DNA of 60,566 nt from positions 1 to 60,566 of the forward strand of contig CALXQM010000013.1 of assembly GCA_944390765.1 (NCBI GenBank). Direction: 5' to 3'. The DNA comes from an uncultured Alphaproteobacteria bacterium. GTDB lineage: Bacteria; Pseudomonadota; Alphaproteobacteria; UBA3830. The stretch's first letter is position 1. Each line of letters begins with the position of its first letter. This document shows positions 25,804 to 36,075 of this stretch, one piece after another. The notes under the pieces were generated by a model. The model was not told the DNA's origin and ran no database searches. It was given only the letters and a program-made list of their open reading frames with translations. A program made the translations under genes and the position numbers.

Positions 25804-27894
25804 ATGTTAACTTCCTCTGAATTAATTCAGGCTATACAAAAATATGATCCGAATTTAAATGTAGATTTGGTTCGGAAAGCGTATATTTTTTCAATGGAAG
25901 CTCATGGTATGCAAAAAAGAGCATCTGGCTCGCCATATTTTTATCATCCAGCGGAAGTGGCCAGAATTTTAACAGAACAATTACATATGGATTATACTAC
26001 CGTGATTGTTGGATTACTTCATGATGTTTTAGAGGATACAAATGTTGGATTTGAAGAATTAGAGGAAATTTTTGGTTCCGAAATTGCATTTTTAGTTGAA
26101 GGAGTAACAAAATTATCACATATAAAATATACATCCTCGCAAGTAAAACAATCTGAAAGTTATCAAAAATTTATAATAGCTGTTACACATGATATACGAG
26201 TTTTGATAGTTAAATTAGCAGATAGACTCCAAAATATGAGGACGCTTAGTTACATAAAGTCAGAAGAAAAAAGAAGGCGTATTGCAATAGAAACGTTGGA
26301 TTTATATGCTCCTTTAGCTGAACGTATAGGAATGAATGGAATAAAAGATGAAATAGCGGATATCGCTTTTTTTACACTTCATCCTAATGAATATAGAGCT
26401 ATTTCAACTAAGCTAGAACATATTCGTAATCAGGACAATAATTTTGTTCAAAATACCATTTTAGAGTTACAAAAGGTATTAAGTAAAGATGAAATTCCAT
26501 GTTCAATTAACGGTCGTGAAAAAACACCATATTCTATATGGAAAAAAATGCAAAAACGTAATATTGGATTGGATCAGATATATGATATAATTGCATTTAG
26601 AATTATAGTTCAATCGGTTAAAGAATGTTATGCCGCTTTAGGTGTTGTTCATACTAATTTTCGTATTATACCAGGTCGTTTCAAGGATTATATTAGTATT
26701 CCTAAATTAAATAATTACAGATCGTTGCATACTACAGTAATTGGAACAGGTAATCAACCTATAGAAATACAAATTAGGACTGAAGATATGCATAGAATGG
26801 CAGAAGAGGGGATTGCTGCTCACTGGTCATACAAAAATGGTGATTTAATAGGAAAGGTTGGAGAAACACAAAATTATGCATGGTTAAAAAGATTAATAGC
26901 TATAATTAAAAATTCTCCTGATCCATATGAAGTATTAGATAACTCTAAATTAGAAATGTTTGATGATGAAGTTTTTTGTTTTACATCAAAGGGAGATTTA
27001 ATTACCCTACCTAAAGGGGCTACTGGAGTGGATTTTGCTTATGAAATACATACTGATTTAGGAAATACATGTATTGGAGTACGAATTAATGGTAAACTTG
27101 TGCCATTAAAAACTGTTTTGAAAAATGGTGATAGAGTCGATATTATAACTTCTCCATATCAGCATCCAGAAGCAACATGGGAAGATTTTGTTGTTACTGG
27201 TAAGGCTCGTTCTTGTATTAGAAAATTTGTTAAATCTCAAGAAAAAGGAGAATTTATATCATTGGGATTTCAGCTTTCGAGATATATATTTGCTGAAATG
27301 AATATTCAATTTAGTGAAGATTTAATTTTGTATGAGAAATTTTGCTGTGATTCTTTGACTAAATTTTACTATAATATGGGAAAAGGATTAATTCCTTTAA
27401 AATTGTTTAGATCAACTTTACTGAATATAGAAGGTAATAATATTACATTTAATGATACTTCTATATGTTTGATAGATTTTATTCCTGATATAGCCGTACA
27501 TTTTTCTAAGTGCTGTTGTCCAATTTTAGGTGATAAAATTATAGGTATTCTACAAGCAAATAAAGGACTGATTATACATCAAACAACTTGTAGATCAATG
27601 GAAGAGAGTTGTGAGGCTTTTATAAGAGTGAAATGGAATCAGGATGATAATATTGAAACTTCATTTATGGCTAGATTACAAATAATAATGTTAAATCATA
27701 AAGATAGTTTTGCTGCTATAACTAATATTATTAGCTCTAATAATGCTAATATTTCAAACTTAAAAATAGAGCATAGAACAACGGAGTTTTTTAGTTTGTT
27801 AGTTGACATTAGCGTTACAGATATTGCTCATCTTGGAGAAATACAAGCTGCATTAAGAGCGTGTTCAAAGGTAAAATCAGTTAAAAGGCTTTAA
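25804..27894 (+). CDS. spoT: Bifunctional (p)ppGpp synthetase/hydrolase
   Basis: 696 residues from ATG 25804 (an earlier in-frame start at 25696 lies in the previous gene). The HD hydrolase domain is intact (YFYHPAEVA with His48; LLHDVLEDT with His73-Asp74). The synthetase domain has GRFKDYIS and PKLNNYRSLHTTVIG. The TGS domain (about 390-450) contains LPKGATGVDFAYEIHT, and an ACT domain ends the protein. Full-length bifunctional SpoT implies a working stringent response, often reduced or lost in Rickettsia. Its stop lies next to the ssrA promoter. Confidence 0.95.
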   Translation: MLTSSELIQAIQKYDPNLNVDLVRKAYIFSMEAHGMQKRASGSPYFYHPAEVARILTEQLHMDYTTVIVGLLHDVLEDTNVGFEELEEIFGSEIAFLVEGVTKLSHIKYTSSQVKQSESYQKFIIAVTHDIRVLIVKLADRLQNMRTLSYIKSEEKRRRIAIETLDLYAPLAERIGMNGIKDEIADIAFFTLHPNEYRAISTKLEHIRNQDNNFVQNTILELQKVLSKDEIPCSINGREKTPYSIWKKMQKRNIGLDQIYDIIAFRIIVQSVKECYAALGVVHTNFRIIPGRFKDYISIPKLNNYRSLHTTVIGTGNQPIEIQIRTEDMHRMAEEGIAAHWSYKNGDLIGKVGETQNYAWLKRLIAIIKNSPDPYEVLDNSKLEMFDDEVFCFTSKGDLITLPKGATGVDFAYEIHTDLGNTCIGVRINGKLVPLKTVLKNGDRVDIITSPYQHPEATWEDFVVTGKARSCIRKFVKSQEKGEFISLGFQLSRYIFAEMNIQFSEDLILYEKFCCDSLTKFYYNMGKGLIPLKLFRSTLLNIEGNNITFNDTSICLIDFIPDIAVHFSKCCCPILGDKIIGILQANKGLIIHQTTCRSMEESCEAFIRVKWNQDDNIETSFMARLQIIMLNHKDSFAAITNIISSNNANISNLKIEHRTTEFFSLLVDISVTDIAHLGEIQAALRACSKVKSVKRL

Positions 27895-27918
27895 AGTTTT
27901 TAAATATAGTAATATAAT
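27890..27918 (+). promoter_or_regulatory. Likely ssrA promoter
   Basis: TATAAT at 27913-27918 with TTTAAA 17 bases upstream (27890-27895), overlapping the spoT stop. It would start transcription near 27925, just before the tmRNA acceptor piece. Confidence 0.5.
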
Positions 27919-27924
27919 ATATCT

Positions 27925-28205
27925 GTCTTATGACTATGATGATAAACGTTATGAGTAATAGGTCTTGTGGACCCGGGGGCGGAGCCCGGCACCTCCACCA
28001 TTTTATGGGGGTGAATAGATTCGACACAAACTGAAAGGCATGATTTTCATCCGGGATGGTTTACGTTATAGAACTGTTAAATATAAATGCGAACACTAAT
28101 AATGTTTTAGCATGCAACGATAACTTTGAAGCGGTAGCTATTGCTGCTTAATCAGTGTTGAGTAGACGCGGTTGGAAGGCACCGGGCAACAGAAGCCTTC
28201 CATAG
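27925..28205 (+). ncRNA. ssrA: Circularly permuted (two-piece) tmRNA
   Basis: The acceptor piece comes first: T-stem CCGGG/CCCGG (27973-27989), acceptor strand CACCTCC, then ACCA ending at 28000. After only six bases (TTTTAT) the coding piece begins GGGGGTGAATAGATTCGACA at 28007; its GGGGGTG pairs with CACCTCC to form a 7-bp acceptor stem. The tag frame, 28089-28151, encodes ANTNNVLACNDNFEAVAIAA then TAA. A hairpin GGAAGGC/GCCTTCC ends the coding piece near 28203. This permuted order is characteristic of alphaproteobacteria, where the precursor is cut into two RNAs. It rescues stalled ribosomes. The exact 5' and 3' ends are estimates. Confidence 0.93.
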
Positions 28206-28225
28206 TCTTAAAATATAAGGTTTTT

Positions 28226-28573
28226 ATGTATAATAAGAATAATGTATTTTTTAAAATAATTAATAAAGAAATTTCTGCAAGCATTGTCTATGAAGATGAA
28301 ACAGTTATAGCTTTTAATGACATAAATCCAAAAAGTAAAGTCCATATTTTAGTAGTCACTAAAGGTTTATATACTGATTTTTCTGATTTTGTGCAAAATG
28401 CTTCTGTTAAAGAAATTCAAAAATTTAATCAGTCACTTAATAATGTTATTCAACAACTAAAGCTTGATAAAACTGGTTATAGATTAATTTCTAATATGGG
28501 TACAGATGCGAAGCAAGAAGTTTTTCATTTTCATGTTCATATTCTTGGTGGGGAGCCTTTAAATGCAATGTAA
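28226..28573 (+). CDS. HIT-family nucleotide hydrolase
   Basis: 115 residues from ATG 28226, chosen because AAGG lies five bases upstream; an in-frame start at 28172 would lie inside the tmRNA. The histidine triad HFHVHILGG is near the C-terminus, with IVYEDETVIAFNDINPKSKV and HILVVTK upstream as in the Hint branch. Hint proteins hydrolyse AMP-N-linked substrates. Confidence 0.93.
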   Translation: MYNKNNVFFKIINKEISASIVYEDETVIAFNDINPKSKVHILVVTKGLYTDFSDFVQNASVKEIQKFNQSLNNVIQQLKLDKTGYRLISNMGTDAKQEVFHFHVHILGGEPLNAM

Positions 28574-28644
28574 TAGTATTAGTTCTCTACTTGCATGTGT
28601 AAATTGTTTTGAGTATTCTAGAAAAAATATTAAAGGACGATTAG

Positions 28645-29121
28645 TTGAAATTAATAGAACAAATTACGAAGGCTGTATCTGCTTCTTTAGAGGATAAAGG
28701 ATATGATTTAGTTCAAATTAAATTAATAAATGGCGGAAAAAGATTAATTGTTGGTATTGTTATTGAACGGCTAGATAATAAATACATTTCTATTGATGAT
28801 TGTACAATAGCAAGTCGACTAATTTCTGCTATTTTAGATGTTGAAGATTTCATAAAAGGAGCATATACTTTGGAAGTTAGTTCACCAGGCGAGAATCGTC
28901 CCCTTTTAAAGGTTAAGGATTTCGAGCGTTTTTACGGAAAGGCCGTAAAAATGGAGTTATTTAATCCTATAAATGGTACTAGGAAAATTGTCGGTACTTT
29001 AGGTAAATTGATTAATAACTCAGAAACTGTAATTGTAAATTTCTTTAATGGTGATAACGAAGTTAAGTTGGACGTGCCTTTAAATAATATAAAAAAGGCA
29101 AGTATAAAAAGGGATTTTTAA
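28645..29121 (+). CDS. rimP: Ribosome maturation factor RimP
   Basis: 158 residues from TTG 28645, with AAAGGA upstream. Family features: an N-terminal alpha/beta domain with DDC followed by LEVSSPGENRPL, and a C-terminal SH3-like barrel. RimP helps 30S assembly. First gene of rimP-nusA-infB-rbfA; the usual ylxR between nusA and infB is absent. Confidence 0.92.
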   Translation: MKLIEQITKAVSASLEDKGYDLVQIKLINGGKRLIVGIVIERLDNKYISIDDCTIASRLISAILDVEDFIKGAYTLEVSSPGENRPLLKVKDFERFYGKAVKMELFNPINGTRKIVGTLGKLINNSETVIVNFFNGDNEVKLDVPLNNIKKASIKRDF

Positions 29122-29135
29122 ATTAGGAGTGGAAA

Positions 29136-30644
29136 ATGTCGACAGCTTTATGGACAGATTCTAGATTTTACGGACCTGAATTGTTGCAGATTTCTGATGC
29201 TGTAGCGCGTGAAAAAGGATTAAATAAAGATAAAGTATTAAACGCTATGTCAGAGGCTATCCAGCGGGCTGCAAAATCTAAATATGGTCTAGAAAATGAT
29301 ATACGTGTTGATATTGATAAAAAGACAGGAGAAGTTAACATTTTTCAGTGTTTGACAGTCGTTAGTACAGTAGAAAATGAAAATACTGAGATTTCTTTAG
29401 AGGATGCTAAAAAAAGAGATTCTAATGCACAAATTGGTATGGAATTATTAACAAAGTTACCGCCAATTAGCTTTAATAGAATGGCAGCTCAAGCTGGAAG
29501 ACAGATAATTTCTCAAAAAATTCATGAGGCTGAACGGGAAAAACAGTATGAGGAATTTAAAGATAGAGTAGGGGAAATAGTTAGTGGTATTGTTAAACGA
29601 GCTGAATTTAATTCCGTTACTTTAGATATTGGACGTACAGAAGCTGTAATAAGAAGAGATCAATTGATTCCTAAGGAAAATTTCCGCGTAGGAGATAGAG
29701 TTAGAGCATATATTGTTTCAGTATCAAGAGAAGTTAGAGGGCCACAGATAGAGTTATCTAGAACCCATCCTCAGTTTTTAGTAAAATTATTTAAGCAGGA
29801 AGTCCCTGAAGTTTATGATGGTATTATTGAAATTAAATCCGTTGCGCGGGATCCAGGCAGTAGAGCTAAAATTGCTGTATACACTAAGGATCCAAATATT
29901 GATCCTATAGGTGCTTGCGTCGGAGTTAGAGGGAGTAGAGTTCAGTCTATTATTCAGGAATTACAAGGTGAGAAAATAGATATTGTGTTATGGTCTGATG
30001 ATCCTGCTACATTTGCAGTGAATGCATTGGCTCCGGCGGAAGTATCCAAAGTTGTTATGGATGAAGAAAATAAAAAATTTGAAGTTTTAGCTCCAGATGA
30101 TCAGTTAAGCCTTGCAATTGGACGACGCGGACAAAATGTACGTCTGGCTTCTATATTGATTGGTTGGACAGTTAGCGTTGTTTCTGAAACTGAAGCAATG
30201 GACAAGAAAAATAAAGAATACCATGATCAATCTAATAATCTTATGGTTGCATTAGATTGTGATGAAGTAATCGCTCACTTATTGGTTAATGAAGGATTTG
30301 CAAATGTAGAAGAGTTAGCAGGCGCAGATATTTCTGAATTAACTAATATCGATGGATTTGATGATGATATAGCAAAAGAGTTAATTAATCGTGCAAATGA
30401 TTTTGTCGAGAAGAAAGAAAATGAAATTGCTGAAAAATTAAAGGAAGTAAATTTTGATAAAGCAATTATGGATCTTAATTTTTTCTCAAATAAAGAATTG
30501 TTAACTTTATTTGAAAACAATGTAAAAGTTTTGGATGATTTAGCAGATTTAAGCATAGAAGAATTAATGGAAATATTCCCAAATATGGATAGTAGTCGCG
30601 CTAGTGATATAATTCTAAAAGCTAGAGAGCATTGGTTCAAGTAA
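29136..30644 (+). CDS. nusA: Transcription termination/antitermination factor NusA
   Basis: 502 residues. An N-terminal RNAP-binding domain (1-125), S1 domain (VGEIVSGIVKRAEFNSVTLD, about 135-200), and KH1/KH2 (IGACVGVRGSRVQSIIQEL; LSLAIGRRGQNVRLA, about 230-350). A C-terminal acidic helix-hairpin-helix region follows (about 365-500). RBS AGGAG precedes ATG 29136. It controls pausing and termination, and the operon context is the classical one. Confidence 0.97.
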   Translation: MSTALWTDSRFYGPELLQISDAVAREKGLNKDKVLNAMSEAIQRAAKSKYGLENDIRVDIDKKTGEVNIFQCLTVVSTVENENTEISLEDAKKRDSNAQIGMELLTKLPPISFNRMAAQAGRQIISQKIHEAEREKQYEEFKDRVGEIVSGIVKRAEFNSVTLDIGRTEAVIRRDQLIPKENFRVGDRVRAYIVSVSREVRGPQIELSRTHPQFLVKLFKQEVPEVYDGIIEIKSVARDPGSRAKIAVYTKDPNIDPIGACVGVRGSRVQSIIQELQGEKIDIVLWSDDPATFAVNALAPAEVSKVVMDEENKKFEVLAPDDQLSLAIGRRGQNVRLASILIGWTVSVVSETEAMDKKNKEYHDQSNNLMVALDCDEVIAHLLVNEGFANVEELAGADISELTNIDGFDDDIAKELINRANDFVEKKENEIAEKLKEVNFDKAIMDLNFFSNKELLTLFENNVKVLDDLADLSIEELMEIFPNMDSSRASDIILKAREHWFK

Positions 30645-30661
30645 GATATACGGAGATATGA

Positions 30662-33187
30662 ATGGTTGAAATAAAAAAAGGTACTTTGAGCTTATCTCAT
30701 TCATTAGGAATTAAAAAAAATTTAAATGGTGAATCAAATAAAATACGCCAGAGCTTTTCTCATGGAAAATCTAAAGTTGTGGCTGTGGAGATTAAAAAGA
30801 AAAGGGTAGGGAATAAATCATCTTCGGCAAAATCTAACTCTTCTGCTAATAATGATTTTACAAATGGTAATTTAACTAATCAGGAAATGCAGACCAGATT
30901 GCAGGTCGTTAAAGATGCGCTGAGAGAAAATCGTGAGCAAGAAGAATTAAGAATTAAACAAGAGAAATTAGAACAAGAAAGATTAGTTGCAGAGCTTCAA
31001 AAAAATGCAGTCAATGAAGACATAAATAATTCTAAAGAAAAAAACAATTCATCAGACCAAAAAACATCGGATGATTACAATGATTCTTCTTTGAGTTTAA
31101 AAAAAGACAAAAAATCTTCTAAAGGTTTTGTTGAAATTAAAGAAGAACATTCTAAAGTACAGCAAAAAAGAGATTTTCACTTACATCGTAATGATTTTGA
31201 TGAAGATGAGGGAGTAGTAATTAAATCTAATAATCAAAGAAAAGTACCAGCAATCAAGAAAGATATCAAAGAACTAAAAGGTAAATATAATTCTCCGTCA
31301 TCTGGTAGAATTTCTATATATAATGCTTTAGATGGTGAAGATGATGAGAGAGTGCGTTCTTTATCATCTATACGTCGAGCTAGAAAAAAAATTAAGTTAA
31401 ATAATGCAAAAAAACCAGAAGAAATAAAGGTTGTTAAAGAAGTTATTGTACCCGAAACAATTAGTGTACAGGAATTATCTAATAGAATGGCTACTCGCGT
31501 TGGAGAAGTAATAAAGTATTTAATGAAGTTAGGAATGATGGTTACAGCAAACCAAATTCTTGATGCTGATACCGCGGAATTAGTCATTACAGAGTTTGGT
31601 CATAAAATAAAAAGAATCAATGAGAATGATATAGAATTAGATTTAAAAAAAGAAGATACTATTGAAGATTTAGTACCAAGACCTCCTGTTGTAACTATTA
31701 TGGGACATGTTGATCATGGCAAAACTTCATTATTGGATGCATTAAGGAAAACAGATATAGCGTTAAATGAAGCTGGTGGTATTACTCAAGGAATTGGTGC
31801 TTATCAAGTTACTTTAAAAGATGGAAGAAAAATAACTTTTATCGATACACCTGGGCATGCGGCATTTACTGAAATGCGTTCCCGTGGGGCAAATGTTACA
31901 GATGTGGTTGTTTTAGTTGTAGCTGCAGATGATAGCGTTAAAGAACAAACTATAGAAGCAATACATCATGCAAAAGCGGCGGGTGTTCCGATTATTGTAG
32001 CTATTAACAAAATTGACAAGCCTGATGCAAATGCTGATAAAGTAAGAAAAGATCTTATGAATTATGAAGTGTTTGTTGAGTCATATGGTGGAGATGTTAT
32101 AGATGTTGAAATTTCAGCTAAGTCTGGATTAAATCTTGACAAATTAGAAGAAGCTATTCTGTTACAAGCAGAGATGTTAGAGTTAAGAGCTAATCCGAAT
32201 AGACCAGCAGAAGGTATTGTAATTGAATCTAAAGTTGAGAAAGGATTAGGTTCTGTCGCAACTATATTGATTAATAGAGGAACTTTGAAAGTAGGTGATA
32301 TTTTCGTTTCAGGTAGTGTTTTCGGTAAGGTTCGAGCCATTAGAGATGATTGTCATAATCCTTTAGAAAAATTAACTCCAGGAACACCTGGTGAGATTAT
32401 TGGGTTTAGTGGTCCTACAATTCCAGGTGATGATTTTATTGCAATAAATGATGAATCAAAAGCTAAAGAAATAGCAAATTACAGGGATAGAAAAAAGCGT
32501 GAACAATCTTGGGTTGTTACATCTCATACAAGTTTTGAGCAAATGTTTACTAAGTTGAAAGCTGATGAAAAGTTGAAAATACTATCTGTTATTGTAAAAG
32601 CTGATGTTCAGGGATCTGCAGAAGCTATTTGTTCAAGTCTATTAAAACTTTCTAATGAAGAAGTCGCTGTTAGAATTATACATTCTGGTATTGGAGAAAT
32701 TACAGAAAATGATGTTGCTTTGGCAAAAGCCTCTAATGCGGTTTTACTTGGATTTAATGTTCGTTCAAATAATCAAGCAAAAGATCAAATTTCTAGAGAT
32801 AAATTACAAGTAAAATACTATTCAATTATTTATGATTTAATAGATGATATGAAATCATTATTATCTGGCATGCTGACACCAGACACAAAGGAGAATATTT
32901 TAGGTTCTGCAGAGGTACGTAAGCTATTTGATATTTCTAAAATTGGTAAGATTGCTGGATGTATGGTTTTAGATGGCGTTATTAAGCGTGGTACGAAAAT
33001 TAGGTTAATTCGGGATGGAATAGTTGTGTATACTGGTAACCTTAAATCTATACACCATGAAAAAGATGCGGTAAAAGAGGCTAGAGCAGGATTTGAATGT
33101 GGTATAGCATTAGAAAATTATAATGATATACATTTGAAAGATATTATTGAATGTTTTGAAATTGAAGAAATTGCTAGACAAATTTAG
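30662..33187 (+). CDS. infB: Translation initiation factor IF-2
   Basis: 841 residues. A charged, poorly conserved N-terminal region (1-270) is followed by an IF2N segment and a GTPase domain: G1 GHVDHGKTS at about 347, G3 DTPGH, G4 NKID. Three further domains follow, ending EIEEIARQI. It brings initiator tRNA to the 30S subunit. It starts 17 bases after nusA. Confidence 0.98.
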   Translation: MVEIKKGTLSLSHSLGIKKNLNGESNKIRQSFSHGKSKVVAVEIKKKRVGNKSSSAKSNSSANNDFTNGNLTNQEMQTRLQVVKDALRENREQEELRIKQEKLEQERLVAELQKNAVNEDINNSKEKNNSSDQKTSDDYNDSSLSLKKDKKSSKGFVEIKEEHSKVQQKRDFHLHRNDFDEDEGVVIKSNNQRKVPAIKKDIKELKGKYNSPSSGRISIYNALDGEDDERVRSLSSIRRARKKIKLNNAKKPEEIKVVKEVIVPETISVQELSNRMATRVGEVIKYLMKLGMMVTANQILDADTAELVITEFGHKIKRINENDIELDLKKEDTIEDLVPRPPVVTIMGHVDHGKTSLLDALRKTDIALNEAGGITQGIGAYQVTLKDGRKITFIDTPGHAAFTEMRSRGANVTDVVVLVVAADDSVKEQTIEAIHHAKAAGVPIIVAINKIDKPDANADKVRKDLMNYEVFVESYGGDVIDVEISAKSGLNLDKLEEAILLQAEMLELRANPNRPAEGIVIESKVEKGLGSVATILINRGTLKVGDIFVSGSVFGKVRAIRDDCHNPLEKLTPGTPGEIIGFSGPTIPGDDFIAINDESKAKEIANYRDRKKREQSWVVTSHTSFEQMFTKLKADEKLKILSVIVKADVQGSAEAICSSLLKLSNEEVAVRIIHSGIGEITENDVALAKASNAVLLGFNVRSNNQAKDQISRDKLQVKYYSIIYDLIDDMKSLLSGMLTPDTKENILGSAEVRKLFDISKIGKIAGCMVLDGVIKRGTKIRLIRDGIVVYTGNLKSIHHEKDAVKEARAGFECGIALENYNDIHLKDIIECFEIEEIARQI

Positions 33188-33192
33188 ATATT

Positions 33193-33564
33193 ATGAAAAA
33201 TAACAGTCCCAGAGCTAATAGGGTAGCGGTTGAAGTAAAAAGAGTTGTATCAGAATATTTGATTAATGGAGTTTTAGATGATTTCGGAGATATAAAGTCA
33301 TCCATGATTGTTGTTACAGATGTTGTAATGAGCTCTGACTTAAGTCACGCTAAAATATTTGTCTCTCCTATTTCAATATTGATTGATAATGATAATTGTA
33401 TAAAATTTTTGGAATCTCATTTATCGAAGATACGTTATTATCTTGGAAAAAATATAAGATTGAAGGTGGTTCCAGAGTTAAGATTTTTTATAGACAATTC
33501 ATTTGAATATGCAAAAAAAATGGATAAAATTTTTGATTCATTACATAATAAAAATACAAATTAA
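33193..33564 (+). CDS. rbfA: Ribosome-binding factor A
   Basis: 123 residues with the RbfA KH-like pattern: RVAVEVKRVVSEYL near the start, VVMSSDLSHAKIFVS, and RLKVVPELRFFIDNSFEYAKKMDKI. It matures the 16S 5' end. It starts five bases after infB, so the two are co-transcribed. truB, often next in this operon, is absent. Confidence 0.95.
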   Translation: MKNNSPRANRVAVEVKRVVSEYLINGVLDDFGDIKSSMIVVTDVVMSSDLSHAKIFVSPISILIDNDNCIKFLESHLSKIRYYLGKNIRLKVVPELRFFIDNSFEYAKKMDKIFDSLHNKNTN

Positions 33565-33803
33565 TTGAATTGTCTATTATAAATTCCAGGGTTCATCAAG
33601 ATCAATTCTCTATAGATGATATGCTTTGGCATATGATGTTTCATATGGGTTTATTTGAACACATTTTGATTCAAATGTGGATATTTCATAATGGTAACGT
33701 TTTTCGAAGAGTTTTATAGATATTGATTAAAAAAGTATTCTTTACATAAAGTTTTTCAAAAAATTTGGTGCTATCTGTATGTTTTTAGATAATTTTTTAA
33801 AAC
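33565..33803. other. Gap after rbfA without a clear gene
   Basis: A 49-codon frame (TTG 33570 to TAG 33719) rich in Met, His and Phe is present, but it has no RBS and no family. I see no tRNA. Confidence 0.4.
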
Positions 33804-33831
33804 TTGATTTTATTTTTTTTATTGATAAAAT
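33804..33831 (+). promoter_or_regulatory. Likely rpsF promoter
   Basis: TTGATT (33804-33809) and TAAAAT (33826-33831) separated by 16 bases, about 75 bases before the rpsF start. Confidence 0.45.
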
Positions 33832-33905
33832 CTATATAACGTTGTATAAGAAAAGAGCTAGCAAAAGTATAGAATTTTGATTTTAATTAAGTTTGGTAAG
33901 AAAAT

Positions 33906-34349
33906 ATGAGATTATATGAAAATATTTTTATAGGTCGTCAAGATCTTTCTCAACAGCAGGTTGAAGCATTAGGGGTGAGTTTGGGATTGTTTGTTACCCA
34001 AAACGGAGGAGAGGTTGTTCGTAATGAGTATTGTGGCTTAAGAACACTAGCTTATCCTATTAGAAAAAATCATAAGGGACATTATTATATAATTCAAATG
34101 AAAGCTAATTCTTCTATTGTTTCGGAATTGAACCGTACTATGAAGATAAATGAGGATATAATTCGTCATCTGATTGTAAAAGTTGATGAATTTGATAATA
34201 AAGAGAATTTAATTTCTCAAGCTAAATCTTATAACGATGATGTATTTTTAAATAAAGATATTGGTTATCGAGCTGCAAATAGTAAAATTGATATAATACA
34301 AGAAAATAAAGAAGAAGTTTTAGAAACGACTTCTGAAGTTGAGGAGTGA
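33906..34349 (+). CDS. rpsF: 30S ribosomal protein S6
   Basis: 147 residues. It begins [20 protein letters not shown] and keeps the S6 core ([39 protein letters not shown]). The acidic tail beyond residue 110 is longer than in E. coli, ending in Glu-rich sequence. S6 pairs with S18, encoded next, on the 30S platform. Confidence 0.96.
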   Translation: MRLYENIFIGRQDLSQQQVEALGVSLGLFVTQNGGEVVRNEYCGLRTLAYPIRKNHKGHYYIIQMKANSSIVSELNRTMKINEDIIRHLIVKVDEFDNKENLISQAKSYNDDVFLNKDIGYRAANSKIDIIQENKEEVLETTSEVEE

Positions 34350-34353
34350 CTCC

Positions 34354-34617
34354 ATGAGTAATAAATCTATAGATAAAGATAAAAATAATTTGTGGAAAAG
34401 AAGTAATCTTATGTTTAAGAAAAAAAAATGCCCTTTTGAAAGTGGAGCAATGAAAATAGATTATAAAGATCCGCGTACATTACAGAAATTTATATCAGAA
34501 AGAGGTAAAATAATGCCTTGTAGAATTTCTATGGTGTCCTCTAGAAAACAAAGGGCATTAGCTTTAGCTATAAAAAGAGCTAGATATTTAGCTTTACTTC
34601 CATATGTTGCAGATTAA
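34354..34617 (+). CDS. rpsR: 30S ribosomal protein S18
   Basis: 87 residues from ATG 34354, four bases after rpsF, with GAGGAG as RBS inside the rpsF end. S18 features: [30 protein letters not shown], then [20 protein letters not shown]. rplI, the usual third gene, does not follow; an inverted repeat does. Confidence 0.96.
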   Translation: MSNKSIDKDKNNLWKRSNLMFKKKKCPFESGAMKIDYKDPRTLQKFISERGKIMPCRISMVSSRKQRALALAIKRARYLALLPYVAD

Positions 34618-34627
34618 TAAGGGTTTT

Positions 34628-34666
34628 ATTTCTATCCCATTTAATTGGGATAGAAATAAATTTTAT
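34628..34666. terminator. Possible terminator after rpsR
   Basis: A perfect 12-bp inverted repeat (ATTTCTATCCCA / TGGGATAGAAAT) sits between the convergent rpsR and patatin genes. The T-tract is weak (TTTTATTAATT after three A), so termination is probable but not certain. Confidence 0.55.
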
Positions 34667-34669
34667 TAA

Positions 34670-35929
34670 TTATTGTATAACATAGAAGTTAGATTCTTCT
34701 TCTCTCGTAGAGATTAATATGTTTCTTTCCGTTTTTGGATAGTTTAATCCCATTGATATCTTTACTAATTTATTAACAATATTATCGGGAGTAGCTCTTT
34801 CAGATAATTCTGATAGGTTTTCTGGAGTGATATTATCCATTTTACTATATGCATTATCTAGATTTACTTGCGTTCTACAATAGATTACTGGTTTATTATA
34901 TATTGTACCAGTTGCTTTTAATTGATGTTCAGTCATTACAGCAGTATTGTTCATTAATATATCTGGTATAGCATATGCCCATTCTAATAGAGAGTTGGGT
35001 ATACTGCTACTGACACATTTCCCTGTCCCCATGGATAAAATCATATATGCATCAGCATTTGAGTAAAGCCTGATTGCGTCTGAGAAGGCACAATTTACAG
35101 GATTGTTTGCAAAAAGTCCACCATCAGAAGTAGTTGTATGTACATCTCTATTGTGTATTATGTTATCAATTGTCCTGATTATTGCTGGTCTAAAATATGT
35201 CGGAGCAGCTGTGGTAGCAGCCCAAACATCTTTTAAATAATAATCTGCTCTTGTTTGATGGATTGAGTTGTTTGCTATATAATTTTTAAAAAATTTTGGT
35301 TCAGGTAATGATAAATCATAATAAGGAATTAAAACGTCGTTTAACAGCTCTGATAGTTTAGTATTACCAGCATATCTAGAAAATGTTTCATATGCGGATT
35401 CGCTACTATATTTTGCAACACCTAAGCCAAACCAGTTGAAAAATCTTTTTCGAAAAATATTTCCACCTTGATTATAATATATATCCTGTAAATCTTCAGA
35501 ACTATATAATGCCTCTGAAGGATTTTCTGGATTTTTTATATTATATCCAGCGGCAATAATACCACCTGTTGATGTTCCTGCAAACATATGAAACATTTGA
35601 TGCATTTTTTGCCCTGTCAAAGATTCCAATGTCTTACATTGTAAAATTGGTATAATTCCTCTAATTCCACCTCCATCTATTGAGCATATTCTAGCTACAT
35701 TTTTATTTTGCATAAAAAAATCTATTCTCTCTTGTGAAGCGGTTTGAGATGTTATAAAAGTAGAGCTACTAAAAGTTAAAGGATTGGCTCTTAGATCTCT
35801 AGATAATATGATAGGTTCATCTGGCGAAGTTTGTCCTGGTATTTCTGATAAGTTGATTTGCATAGCATTGATGTTAATTATATTGTTTATCATAAATATT
35901 CCATATAATAAAAACATTTTAATTTGCAT
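34670..35929 (-). CDS. Secreted patatin-like phospholipase
   Basis: 419 residues with an N-terminal signal (MQIKMFLLYGIFMINNIIN, cleavage near NAM). Patatin elements are intact: oxyanion loop DGGGIRG (85-91), nucleophile GTSTG with Ser120, and the Asp-Gly-Gly of the dyad at 269-271 in SDGGLFANNPV. Related patatins (Pat1, Pat2) in Rickettsia act as phospholipase A2 during host-membrane escape. The same role here is inference, supported by the signal peptide. AGGAG lies seven bases before ATG 35929. Single gene. Confidence 0.93.
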   Translation of the reverse strand: MQIKMFLLYGIFMINNIININAMQINLSEIPGQTSPDEPIILSRDLRANPLTFSSSTFITSQTASQERIDFFMQNKNVARICSIDGGGIRGIIPILQCKTLESLTGQKMHQMFHMFAGTSTGGIIAAGYNIKNPENPSEALYSSEDLQDIYYNQGGNIFRKRFFNWFGLGVAKYSSESAYETFSRYAGNTKLSELLNDVLIPYYDLSLPEPKFFKNYIANNSIHQTRADYYLKDVWAATTAAPTYFRPAIIRTIDNIIHNRDVHTTTSDGGLFANNPVNCAFSDAIRLYSNADAYMILSMGTGKCVSSSIPNSLLEWAYAIPDILMNNTAVMTEHQLKATGTIYNKPVIYCRTQVNLDNAYSKMDNITPENLSELSERATPDNIVNKLVKISMGLNYPKTERNILISTREEESNFYVIQ

Positions 35930-36075
35930 AATAGTTTCTCCTTATATTTTTTTGTTATATTGACAATAAAAAGTTAACATTAAGTTAATTTTTATAATTT
36001 TTCTTTTAGATTATGTAAATTTTAATTATTTATTTGCTTTTTACTGTTAAAATCAATCCGATTAAGGTTGCAACG

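Noticed and set aside
27961-28000. Stand-alone tRNA gene ending in CCA
   Set aside because: The acceptor strand pairs with GGGGGTG just downstream, not upstream, and a tag frame follows; it is the acceptor piece of permuted tmRNA.
28172-28225. Longer start for the HIT protein
   Set aside because: It would lie inside the tmRNA coding piece, and ATG 28226 has its own AAGG.
33570-33719. 49-codon frame after rbfA
   Set aside because: TTG start without ribosome site, no signal peptide or motif; likely chance.
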